Shown piece by piece: positions 34,820-40,803 of a DNA stretch of 40,803 nt. The stretch is from Bacteroidota bacterium (GTDB taxonomy: Bacteria > Bacteroidota > Bacteroidia > CAILMK01 > JAAYUY01), in NCBI GenBank assembly GCA_018698135.1, contig JABINZ010000246.1, positions 1 through 40,803 on the forward strand, read 5' to 3'. A model generated the notes under the pieces. That model was given only the letters and a program-made list of their open reading frames with translations, had not been told where the DNA came from and ran no database searches. The position numbers and the translations under genes were made by a program. How positions within the stretch are numbered: the stretch's first letter is position 1; the number at the start of each line of letters is the position of its first letter.

Positions 34820-35315
34820 CAATCTCTATAGCAATGAAATTATCGTCTCCAGTTGAGGCATCTATAGTTAATTCATATTCTCCTTTTTCGTAATATGTAA
34901 CTGAAGCATAGCCAAAATAGCCGTAATCTGCTGCTCCATCAATATAAGTCCATCCTTGTTTCATACACTCTTCTACTTGTCCCCAAAGAGTATTCACATC
35001 ATCTTCAGTACCACTAAATGAGAAGTAGATAGTCCACTTACTGGATGAACTCATCTCATGTTTTTTATAATTTCCAGCAGTAAAACCTGTCAGAATATAC
35101 ACAGCTTTATAATCGTAAATAGTAAAATTGAAATCATCAATTCTCTTCTCTACTCCTTCTGTTGTGTACATTCCGTAAAATGAATTGTCAAATCCAGCAA
35201 TTACTTTGTCAATAGATTCACATAATGGATTTGAAGCTGTTTCAGTTCCTGAACTTTGTGCAAATGAGTAAGATATAACTGAAATTAAGCACATAATAAG
35301 AGCAAACTTTTTCAT
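34809..35315 (-). CDS. Small secreted protein of unknown function
   Basis: This 168-residue protein has a signal peptide (MKKFALIMCLISVISYSFAQ). The mature part is acidic and aromatic-rich (for example DYGYFGYASVTYYEKGEYEL) with two cysteines (CESIDK and ECMKQGW) that could pair in the periplasm. I do not recognise a family. A TAATTTTG box on the minus strand (35357-35364) could drive it. It converges on the DUF4249 gene with an 11-base overlap. Confidence 0.6.
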   Translation of the reverse strand: MKKFALIMCLISVISYSFAQSSGTETASNPLCESIDKVIAGFDNSFYGMYTTEGVEKRIDDFNFTIYDYKAVYILTGFTAGNYKKHEMSSSSKWTIYFSFSGTEDDVNTLWGQVEECMKQGWTYIDGAADYGYFGYASVTYYEKGEYELTIDASTGDDNFIAIEIAKM

Positions 35316-35356
35316 AATTGTGTTTTTACATGTTTTTGAATTCAGTATTGTATACC

Positions 35357-35364
35357 CAAAATTA
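35357..35364 (-). promoter_or_regulatory. Candidate -7 box of the small secreted protein gene
   Basis: Minus-strand TAATTTTG matches TAnnTTTG, 41 bases upstream of the ATG at 35315. Confidence 0.4.
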
Positions 35365-35701
35365 CATAAAAGTAAATGGATAAAATCTATGAATTGAAAA
35401 CTCAGTAAATGAACAAATGTTCACTTTTCAGGACTTTGAGGAGGAAATTAAACCACTATGGATCTAAATCCATAAGTTTTAATGATGAATAAAACTCATT
35501 TAATAAGCACCAAAAAATAAATAACAAATATCAAACAATATTCAATGTTCAAAATATCAAATTCAAAACCATACGTATTATTACCTAAATATTAATAGAT
35601 AAAAACTAGACCTTCTGCTTTGTCTTTTGATTTTTGTTATTTATTTGAAATTTGGATATTGTAATTTGTATTTTAAATTGGATTTTTTAGAAACTAATTA
35701 G

Positions 35702-35718
35702 CTGCAATAAAATTGCAG
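35702..35718 (-). terminator. Possible terminator downstream of lgt
   Basis: A 7-bp perfect stem (ctgcaat / attgcag) with a 3-base loop lies 46 bases after the lgt stop. Only a weak T-rich tract follows on the minus strand, so the call is tentative. Confidence 0.35.
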
Positions 35719-35764
35719 GGTTTTAACCTTTAATAGATAATAAATAAAACGATGTAGGATTTCT

Positions 35765-36649
35765 TTAGCTGCTTATCTCTTCAGGTTTATCATCTACAAT
35801 AGGAGTTAATTCTTCTTGTTTATCCTTGACAAAAATCAATATGGCTATTCCTATTAAGATGAAAGGAATACTAAGCCATTGACCCATATTCAGTACCATA
35901 TCGCTCTCAAAACCCACCTGATCCTCTTTCACATATTCAATTAGAAAACGGGCTACAAACAATACAATCAGGAATATTCCGAATATTTGACCACTCCTTG
36001 CCTTTCCATCTTTTTTATAATAAAACCATAACAGGAAGAAGAAAAGTGCCAAATAGGATAAGGCTTCATACAGTTGGGCTGGATGATGTGGTCCAAAAAC
36101 ACCATAGGGTTCTAATTTTTCAAATATAAAGCCCCAGGCTAAGCTGGTTGGTTTGCCAATTATTTCAGAATTCACCAAATTACCCATTCGAATCCAGAAA
36201 CCGGCCATAGCCACCATGATAACCACTCTGTCCATGATCCAGAAAAAACTTGTTTCTTTATGCTTTCGGGCAAATAATACAATAGCAATGATAATAGCAA
36301 TGGCTGCTCCATGACTGGCAAGTCCGCCTTCCCAAATTTTTAAAATATCTATTGGATGTGATAAAAACCCTCTTTCAATTATTTCACCATTAAGTCCAAA
36401 TGTATCAAAGTGAGGTCCATAAAACAAACAGTGGCCTAAACGTGCACCAACTATGGTTGCAACAAGCATATACATGGTTAACTTATCCAGAAGCTGAATA
36501 TCTTTTCCTTCCTTTTTAAAGATTCGATTCAGTAAGATATACGATATGTAGAAAGCCAATACGAAAAAAAGTCCGTACCATCGGATAGGAATACTTGTGT
36601 TTGGGAATATTTCAGGTTCTACACTCCAGTGGATAAAATTCAGAATCAT
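35765..36649 (-). CDS. lgt: Prolipoprotein diacylglyceryl transferase
   Basis: Lgt adds diacylglycerol from phosphatidylglycerol to the lipobox cysteine of prolipoproteins at the inner membrane, the first step of lipoprotein maturation. The 294 residues show seven hydrophobic segments and the family motifs: RWYG (23-26), GARLGHCLFYGP (68-79), GGLASHGA (108-115, H113), RMGNLVNSEIIGKP (154-167, the Lgt signature) and HPAQLYE (189-195). The acidic C-terminal tail (DDKPEEISS) is variable in the family. A TATTTTTG box at 36673-36680, in the gap after the FemAB-like gene, could give lgt its own promoter. BamD and the DUF4249 protein are among its likely clients in this window. Confidence 0.96.
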   Translation of the reverse strand: MILNFIHWSVEPEIFPNTSIPIRWYGLFFVLAFYISYILLNRIFKKEGKDIQLLDKLTMYMLVATIVGARLGHCLFYGPHFDTFGLNGEIIERGFLSHPIDILKIWEGGLASHGAAIAIIIAIVLFARKHKETSFFWIMDRVVIMVAMAGFWIRMGNLVNSEIIGKPTSLAWGFIFEKLEPYGVFGPHHPAQLYEALSYLALFFFLLWFYYKKDGKARSGQIFGIFLIVLFVARFLIEYVKEDQVGFESDMVLNMGQWLSIPFILIGIAILIFVKDKQEELTPIVDDKPEEISS

Positions 36650-36672
36650 GCTTGGGTATTTATTAATTGCAA

Positions 36673-36680
36673 CAAAAATA
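36673..36680 (-). promoter_or_regulatory. Candidate -7 box of lgt
   Basis: Minus-strand TATTTTTG matches TAnnTTTG, 23 bases upstream of the lgt ATG and just past the stop of the preceding gene. Confidence 0.4.
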
Positions 36681-36692
36681 AGAAAAGCATAC

Positions 36693-37586
36693 TTATCTCT
36701 TCAGGTATTTTAAAAGTGAAGGTAAATTATTAATTCGAATGCTACGAATGACTTCTTCATGAGCACCAAAGCCTTTATTAAATTCGTATACCCCTGCTAA
36801 AGATGAACCTGCAAAATCAAAAATATGATCTTTTCCTGCATAGCGTTCGAAGCAATTCTTTATCAGTAAAAACATGGCTTTGCTTTCCTTGCCTTCAGCG
36901 CACGTAGCTGAAGTTATTAATATTGATCGGTTTTGATATTCAATCAACATGATTGCTGATACCATTTCTTTTGCATCATTAAAAGCGCCATAAAAGCTTA
37001 CAGCATTCTTTTGCTGGAGAACACCCATTAAGTCAGGAAGTTGATTAATGTCTTCCTCATAGTCACCCTGATTGTTGAATTTGAACTTAATGAATTCAGC
37101 AGCATCAATTTCTTGACTAACAATACCAGCTTTTTGTGCTCTGCGGATATTTTTTCGATGAGTAGGATGTATTGTATTTTCGATTTCGGATAGTTCAGCA
37201 TTCAGATGGACATACTGATTGATGCCTTTTGCATAAACATAATCGGCATTTTCAGTATGATTTGTAGGATTGATTCGTATTTCGATCAACTTAAATTGAT
37301 CTTTTAATAAACCAGCAGAGGGACTGAAATCAATTTGATCAGTGAGCGTTGAAAACAATCCTCCAAATTGTGTGTAAGGTGGTTGATATACATACTTAAC
37401 GCCCCATTTCTTTCGCCAGCATATTGGAATAACTTCTGTATAATCGGCCTTTATGAGCCCCATCCATTCAGGAGATACCGCATCCAGATACCACGAAATT
37501 GCATAAACGGAAGGTCTTGAAGAACGCTCAACACAAGCATCCCATTTTACTTTATCAATGTTGTTATGCGAAAATAGTTTAAACAT
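36693..37586 (-). CDS. FemAB/GNAT-like acyltransferase, unknown substrate
   Basis: This 297-residue protein with GNAT-fold features resembles FemAB-like proteins of Bacteroidetes. The first part contains YAISWYLDAVSPEW and YVYQPPYTQFGGLF, a layout common in these relatives. The second contains HPTHRKNIRRAQKAG, MVSAIMLIEYQNRSILITSAT and an ending with DFAGSSLAGVYEFNKGFGA, similar to the FemAB C-terminal acyl-donor site (the FKxxFG-type motif). FemAB enzymes add amino acids from aminoacyl-tRNA to peptidoglycan or other acceptors; the acceptor here is unknown. Its ATG overlaps the hydrolase stop codon by one base (TAATG). Confidence 0.7.
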   Translation of the reverse strand: MFKLFSHNNIDKVKWDACVERSSRPSVYAISWYLDAVSPEWMGLIKADYTEVIPICWRKKWGVKYVYQPPYTQFGGLFSTLTDQIDFSPSAGLLKDQFKLIEIRINPTNHTENADYVYAKGINQYVHLNAELSEIENTIHPTHRKNIRRAQKAGIVSQEIDAAEFIKFKFNNQGDYEEDINQLPDLMGVLQQKNAVSFYGAFNDAKEMVSAIMLIEYQNRSILITSATCAEGKESKAMFLLIKNCFERYAGKDHIFDFAGSSLAGVYEFNKGFGAHEEVIRSIRINNLPSLLKYLKR

Positions 37587-38995
37587 TATTTAATTAGTTT
37601 CACTATCCACTGTGTCATATAATCAAGAACTTCTGGAGAAAATGTTTCCTCAATTTGTCCATACTCTCCTGGCAAGCCTGTTGTGCTATGCTGAAACAAA
37701 TGATTTAGTTCGGGGAATTCTTTTGTTGTTATCATATTATTCCCTCCATCTTGTAAGGCTTTTTCTATTCCCTCTAAATTCTGCTTGGCTGGAACTTGCA
37801 GGTCAAGACTTCCATTCAAGGCTAAAACAAGACATTTTACTTGCTGTAATACAGGTACCGGATCGTAAGCAATAAAATACCTAAACCATGGAGAAGTAAT
37901 CATGTTCAGGTTTTGATCCATCATTTCCTGTGTCCACCCCCTGCTTTGTTTTTCCGATTCAGAATATCCTTTTGATTGCTTCTTAATATATTTTTTGATC
38001 TTTTTAATGGCTTTATCGTTGTCGCTCTCTTTTAATAAGGTCTTATAAACTACTGAATTGGTCTCCAGAATATCATTTATCAAACTTTCTCTTGCTCCGC
38101 TTTTGGCATAAATTAATTCGGTTTGGTCTAATAAAATCTGCTTGCCTGTAGTACCGGGGCCAGCCAAAAGAATCAGAAAGGCAATATCATCTCTGTTAAT
38201 GGCTGTCAGAGGTGCAATCATTCCTCCTTCGCTATGTCCGCAAAGACCAACTTTATCTTTAATGATATTTTTTTGCTGCAACAAAAAATCGACTGCAGCA
38301 GATACATCTGTTGCAAAATCTTCTGAAGTGGCATTTGTCTGACTTCCTTCTGATTCAGCTACTCCCCTGTCATCAAAACGTAAAACGGCAATGCCATTTC
38401 GGGTTAAATAATCTGCGATTACTTTAAAGGGTTTATGAAAAAACAGCTCCTCATCCCGATTCTGGCCTCCAGAGCCAGTAATTAATATAACGGCCGGAAC
38501 AGGTTGACGAAGCTTGGGTAATGTTAAGGTTCCGGCTAAAGTAATTCCTGCTTCTTTATTCTCAAATTTCACTTCTTTTTCAATATAAGGATAAGGTGCT
38601 TTGGGCTCTTGTGGACGATTTGGTTTAGGAACATCCCCTTTTTTCAATACTAAGGGCCATGATTGTCCTGCTTGATTCCATTTTCCTTCAATCGTTGAGT
38701 CGCCTACTAAAATATCTCCTTCATATCCTCCATTTATATTGGGCATATTGAGTTTAATCTGTCCTTTATTATAGATTACTTCTTCGACTGCGATTCCATT
38801 TGCTCCCTGATCAGGAGAATCCATTGTGGCTTGTAATTTTCCATCTTCTTCACTAATATGAAAAACGATTGTGAGTTGTGCTGATCCCAAATCCAGTTTT
38901 CCAATCCAGCTTCCTATTATGGCAGTATTGTTTTGTGCATATATGAAATAAGAAGGAATTAGAAACAAAAGTAAAAAGCCAATATATTTTTTCAT
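37586..38995 (-). CDS. Secreted alpha/beta hydrolase with N-terminal beta domain
   Basis: This 469-residue protein has a signal peptide (about 1-20, ending FIYAQ). A beta-rich domain (about 25-120, GSWIGKLDLGSAQLTIVFHI) of the kind often placed before Bacteroidetes hydrolases follows. The alpha/beta-hydrolase domain (about 140-469) has an oxyanion segment LITGSGGQNRDE, the nucleophile S255 in GHSEGG, a likely acid in the NGSLDLQVP segment, and the catalytic histidine in LNHLFQ. It is probably an esterase or peptidase acting in the periplasm; substrate unknown. It is the first gene of a pair with the FemAB-like gene, overlapping by one base. Confidence 0.85.
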   Translation of the reverse strand: MKKYIGFLLLFLIPSYFIYAQNNTAIIGSWIGKLDLGSAQLTIVFHISEEDGKLQATMDSPDQGANGIAVEEVIYNKGQIKLNMPNINGGYEGDILVGDSTIEGKWNQAGQSWPLVLKKGDVPKPNRPQEPKAPYPYIEKEVKFENKEAGITLAGTLTLPKLRQPVPAVILITGSGGQNRDEELFFHKPFKVIADYLTRNGIAVLRFDDRGVAESEGSQTNATSEDFATDVSAAVDFLLQQKNIIKDKVGLCGHSEGGMIAPLTAINRDDIAFLILLAGPGTTGKQILLDQTELIYAKSGARESLINDILETNSVVYKTLLKESDNDKAIKKIKKYIKKQSKGYSESEKQSRGWTQEMMDQNLNMITSPWFRYFIAYDPVPVLQQVKCLVLALNGSLDLQVPAKQNLEGIEKALQDGGNNMITTKEFPELNHLFQHSTTGLPGEYGQIEETFSPEVLDYMTQWIVKLIK

Positions 38996-39298
38996 GATTA
39001 TTTATTTTACGTATATCCTTTATTACACCATAAACATACTTACTGCATTACCTTTCTTATATAAAGGCCACAGTCTCGTATAAATTTCACTTGCCTTGTG
39101 AAAACAATTCTATAGGTACTAGCATTATTTTTAGTAATTAGTTTCCAACCCATCCGAAATTGAGAGGTGTATTCGTAAGAAAAAGTTATGGATATATGTG
39201 TGTAAACGTAATTCATCTGTGTATGGTAGTATAAATATAGCTAAATAACCTCAAATTATAATACATAGACGTATCTACAATTTAAGACTCGCTTATGG
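38996..39298. other. Gene-free gap
   Basis: About 300 bases between the hydrolase start and the toxin stop. I see no gene, repeat or clear promoter in it. Confidence 0.5.
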
Positions 39299-39586
39299 CT
39301 ATTTCTTTTTAAGTACTTCTGGTGATTGTTTAGTATTTACTATATCTACAATATATATACTTTCTTTAGCTTCCCTGTATAAAACTTTATAATCTCGTAT
39401 TATAATCCTTCTGTATTTTGGATTGATATTATCTAACTGATATTGTTTGGCAAAACGAATAGTTTTTGGACTTTCCAGTAATTCTGTTGTGACGTTTTTT
39501 GCTCCTTGTAATGATTTGTCTTTGTAATAATCGTAAATACTTTTTAAAGCATTTTTGGCTTGCTTAGTCCAGATAGTTTTCCACAT
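39299..39586 (-). CDS. RelE/ParE-type toxin
   Basis: This 95-residue basic protein has the layout of type II toxins of the RelE/ParE superfamily. An N-terminal helix pair contains WTKQAKNALKSIYDYYKDKS. A beta-sheet region follows with YRRIIIRDYKVLYREAKESIYIVDIVNTKQSP, the typical core ending in an I-x-D-V segment. RelE members cut mRNA on the ribosome while ParE members poison gyrase; which applies cannot be told here. It lies 5 bases after the stop of the small gene that should encode its antitoxin. It is the downstream gene, the normal order. Confidence 0.85.
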   Translation of the reverse strand: MWKTIWTKQAKNALKSIYDYYKDKSLQGAKNVTTELLESPKTIRFAKQYQLDNINPKYRRIIIRDYKVLYREAKESIYIVDIVNTKQSPEVLKKK

Positions 39587-39591
39587 ACGTT

Positions 39592-39831
39592 CTACCAGTT
39601 TTCTACTTCTTTTTCCACTTCTTCCTGTGTCTGGTATTCTCCAGATTGAATCTGGGCTTCTGCTATTTTTAGTCGCTTATTATATTGTTTCTTTGTTAAA
39701 GGTTCGCCTTCTACTGTATGGCCTACAATCATTTCGCTGTCCAATATTTTATCGATTTTTTCTAATAGCGAATGTTTTGTAACTCCCATTATTTTTTGGA
39801 GTACGTCTAGCTTAAATGCTTGTATGTCCAT
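39592..39831 (-). CDS. Probable antitoxin of the RelE/ParE pair
   Basis: This 79-residue protein has a high charge and an acidic C-terminal half (SGEYQTQEEVEKEVENW), as expected of an antitoxin that wraps its toxin. The N-terminal half (DIQAFKLDVLQKIMGVTKHSLLEKIDKIL) is helical and matches a type commonly found before Bacteroidetes RelE/ParE toxins. The frame extends to a TTG at 39864, but that codon lies in a -7 box (39862-39869), so the ATG at 39831 is chosen. It is probably autoregulated; an interrupted palindrome at 39899-39927 lies upstream. Confidence 0.8.
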   Translation of the reverse strand: MDIQAFKLDVLQKIMGVTKHSLLEKIDKILDSEMIVGHTVEGEPLTKKQYNKRLKIAEAQIQSGEYQTQEEVEKEVENW

Positions 39832-39861
39832 AGTCTTGTATTTATAGCTTGTTGTACTATA

Positions 39862-39869
39862 CAAAGTTA
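39862..39869 (-). promoter_or_regulatory. Candidate -7 box of the toxin-antitoxin operon
   Basis: Minus-strand TAACTTTG matches TAnnTTTG. It overlaps the alternative TTG start, leaving a leader of about 25 bases before the ATG at 39831. Confidence 0.5.
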
Positions 39870-39898
39870 TTGATTTTTCCCATCTTTCATATTTATTA

Positions 39899-39927
39899 TC
39901 CTTTCGGATGATACAATTTCCGAAGGA
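39899..39927. promoter_or_regulatory. Interrupted palindrome upstream of the toxin-antitoxin promoter
   Basis: tcctttcgga and tccgaagga form an inverted repeat with one bulged base and a 10-base loop, about 30-58 bases upstream of the -7 box. It may be an operator for the antitoxin complex or a palindromic repeat. No T-run follows, so it is not a clear terminator of the upstream DUF1858 gene. Confidence 0.3.
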
Positions 39928-40052
39928 TTCAAATGATACTGCTTTTTACTTAAAACAAATTATTTGATCTACTTGTTGCTTGCTGCCAATCAAAATGCAT
40001 CTGGATTCTATATATCGTTTAAAAAAGCTGATAAAGGTACATTTGTGCATAT

Positions 40053-40256
40053 TCAATTTATTCCCAACTTATTTAAATCACTTACAAAAATATCGATTTC
40101 TTCATCAGAAAAGCCTTTCTCTTTTGCAGCACTCTCTACACTACCCCAAATAGGTTCTCCACATCGTATACAACGAATTCCTTTGTCCCCTAAATATTTA
40201 ATAGACTGTGGGTATTCGTTGACCAGCTCTTCGATAGTTATTTCTTTTGTAATCAT
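40053..40256 (-). CDS. DUF1858 (hybrid-cluster-associated redox disulfide) domain protein
   Basis: This 67-residue protein consists of a single DUF1858 domain. It has ITKEITIEELVNEYPQSIKYL at the start and the paired cysteines C29 and C32 in the CIRCGEPIWGSVESAAKEKG segment. Members are thought to use the Cys pair in redox chemistry, sometimes linked to hybrid-cluster proteins or oxygen-sensitive enzymes, but the role is not well known. It is a single-domain gene flanked by the toxin-antitoxin pair and a repeat-rich gap. Confidence 0.85.
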   Translation of the reverse strand: MITKEITIEELVNEYPQSIKYLGDKGIRCIRCGEPIWGSVESAAKEKGFSDEEIDIFVSDLNKLGIN

Positions 40257-40455
40257 TTTTCACTCATTTCATATTGGTTGTCAATAAAACCGTTTATAAT
40301 TTTTCAGTTTATCATTTTCAGAGTTTATCAATTTCACCTACATAAGCTATGCTCCGGCAGACAATGCAATTTAATCCACTTTCGCTAAAGCTTCAGTGGA
40401 TAAAACAATTTAACAATTTCTCAGTTTATCAATTTTTCAGTTTATCAATTTTAAA
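40257..40455. repeat. Gap with repeated cagtttatcaattt motifs and a palindrome
   Basis: Four copies of a motif close to cagtttatcaattt occur at about 40305, 40321, 40421 and 40438, in pairs either side of a 28-base palindrome at 40374-40401 (arms atccact and agtggat, inner gct/agc). A second short palindrome (agctatgct) lies at about 40345. No gene. The pattern looks like an intergenic repeat unit of the REP type. Confidence 0.5.
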
Positions 40456-40803
40456 CTAAATAACCCCTCGCAGTCCCAATTCAATTACTTTCACATCAAG
40501 TATTTTCTTTTTATCCAGTTCCATAATCACCATTGTTCTAATTTTATGAAGTCCATATTTTCCTGCTGAACCCGGATTAATGTGAAGTAAATTGAGTTTT
40601 TTATCAGGAACTATTTTTAGGATATGCGAGTGACCACTGATGAATATATCAGGTGGATTAAATTTGACTTCATTCCTTATAGACTGATCATAACGTCCCG
40701 GATATCCACCAATGTGAGTCATGAGTACAACAAAATCTTCTATTACAAACCTTCGTTTCAAGGGTATTGAAGCTCGGATTTCATGTCCATCTATATTCCC
40801 ATA
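40456..40803 (-). CDS. YfcE/MJ0936-family metallophosphoesterase, 5' end outside the window
   Basis: This partial gene runs to the window edge: the reading frame stays open above the TTG at 40761 and encodes YGNIDGHEIRASIPLKRRF. That segment is the GNxD metal-binding motif of calcineurin-like phosphodiesterases, so the TTG is not a start. Further motifs are MTHIGGYPGRYD (metal-binding His) and ISGHSH (the GHxH motif), followed by LHINPGSAG. YfcE-like enzymes hydrolyse phosphodiester bonds in small substrates using two metal ions; the natural substrate is usually unknown. About 116 residues are visible; about the first 50 (with the DxH motif) lie beyond the edge. Confidence 0.9.
   Translation of the reverse strand, partial: YGNIDGHEIRASIPLKRRFVIEDFVVLMTHIGGYPGRYDQSIRNEVKFNPPDIFISGHSHILKIVPDKKLNLLHINPGSAGKYGLHKIRTMVIMELDKKKILDVKVIELGLRGVI

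Larger units (their letters stand above)
35316..35764. other. Gene-free AT-rich gap with inverted repeats
   Basis: No credible gene. It contains a 7-bp hairpin (tatggat 35457-35463 / atccata 35468-35474) and a 21-bp inverted repeat with one mismatch between 35515-35535 and 35626-35646. There is also the probable terminator of lgt near 35702. The block 35511-35690 is strongly strand-asymmetric: A-rich with few T on the left half, and T-rich on the right. Confidence 0.5.

Overview
The window comes from an AT-rich Bacteroidota (Bacteroidetes) chromosome. This rests on several signs: the conserved block bamD-rpoZ-coaBC; a protein with a type IX secretion (T9SS)-like C-terminal domain; a TonB receptor paired with a DUF4249 lipoprotein; secreted proteins with a Peptidase_S74 (tail-fibre) end; and repeated matches to the Bacteroidetes -7 promoter motif TAnnTTTG, with no Shine-Dalgarno pattern. 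No rRNA, tRNA or CRISPR array was recognised. I cannot place the organism below phylum or class.

Layout. (1) 1-1738: an intact-looking IS4-family insertion sequence with 17-bp terminal inverted repeats and an 11-bp target duplication. (2) 1945-10208: a cell-envelope lipid/glycan cluster. A rightward group (acyltransferase, GT2 glycosyltransferase, flippase-like membrane protein) converges on a leftward operon (polytopic membrane protein, GtrB-like GT2, GT-C-like glycosyltransferase). A rightward operon follows (GT-C-like membrane protein, outer-membrane barrel, LiaF-like protein; 8901-11521). (3) 11518-15815: housekeeping and transport genes, namely a ZIP metal transporter, an M23 peptidase with LysM, FolE, a small lipoprotein, and a permease fused to a heavy-metal-binding domain. 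(4) 15902-18258: bamD-rpoZ-coaC-coaB, in which the usually fused coaBC is cut by one in-frame TAA. (5) 18726-20574: a YigZ/IMPACT protein and a secreted protein with wrap-text-like repeats. (6) 20822-30867: the most distinctive region, all on the minus strand: a T9SS-cargo-like protein and three very large tandem paralogues. Each paralogue has a signal peptide, a shared N-terminal module, long arrays of YadA-head-like 17-residue (51-bp) repeats and a C-terminal Peptidase_S74 self-cleaving chaperone domain. The middle paralogue is broken by a single-base frameshift near 27020. Palindromic intergenic repeats separate the genes. (7) 31554-34819: TonB-dependent receptor and DUF4249 lipoprotein. 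(8) 34809-38995: a small secreted protein, then lgt, a FemAB/GNAT-like protein and an alpha/beta hydrolase. (9) 39299-40803: a RelE/ParE-type toxin-antitoxin pair, a DUF1858 protein and a metallophosphoesterase cut by the window edge.

How it fits together. Most of the window builds or decorates the envelope: lipid-linked sugar transfer, lipoprotein maturation (lgt), outer-membrane assembly (bamD), secreted and surface proteins, and nutrient uptake through TonB. The S74 array looks like a surface-fibre locus that diversifies by repeat duplication. It is the best candidate here for something not well described. Several genes have a TAnnTTTG box only a few bases from the chosen ATG, which implies very short leaders and decides some starts.
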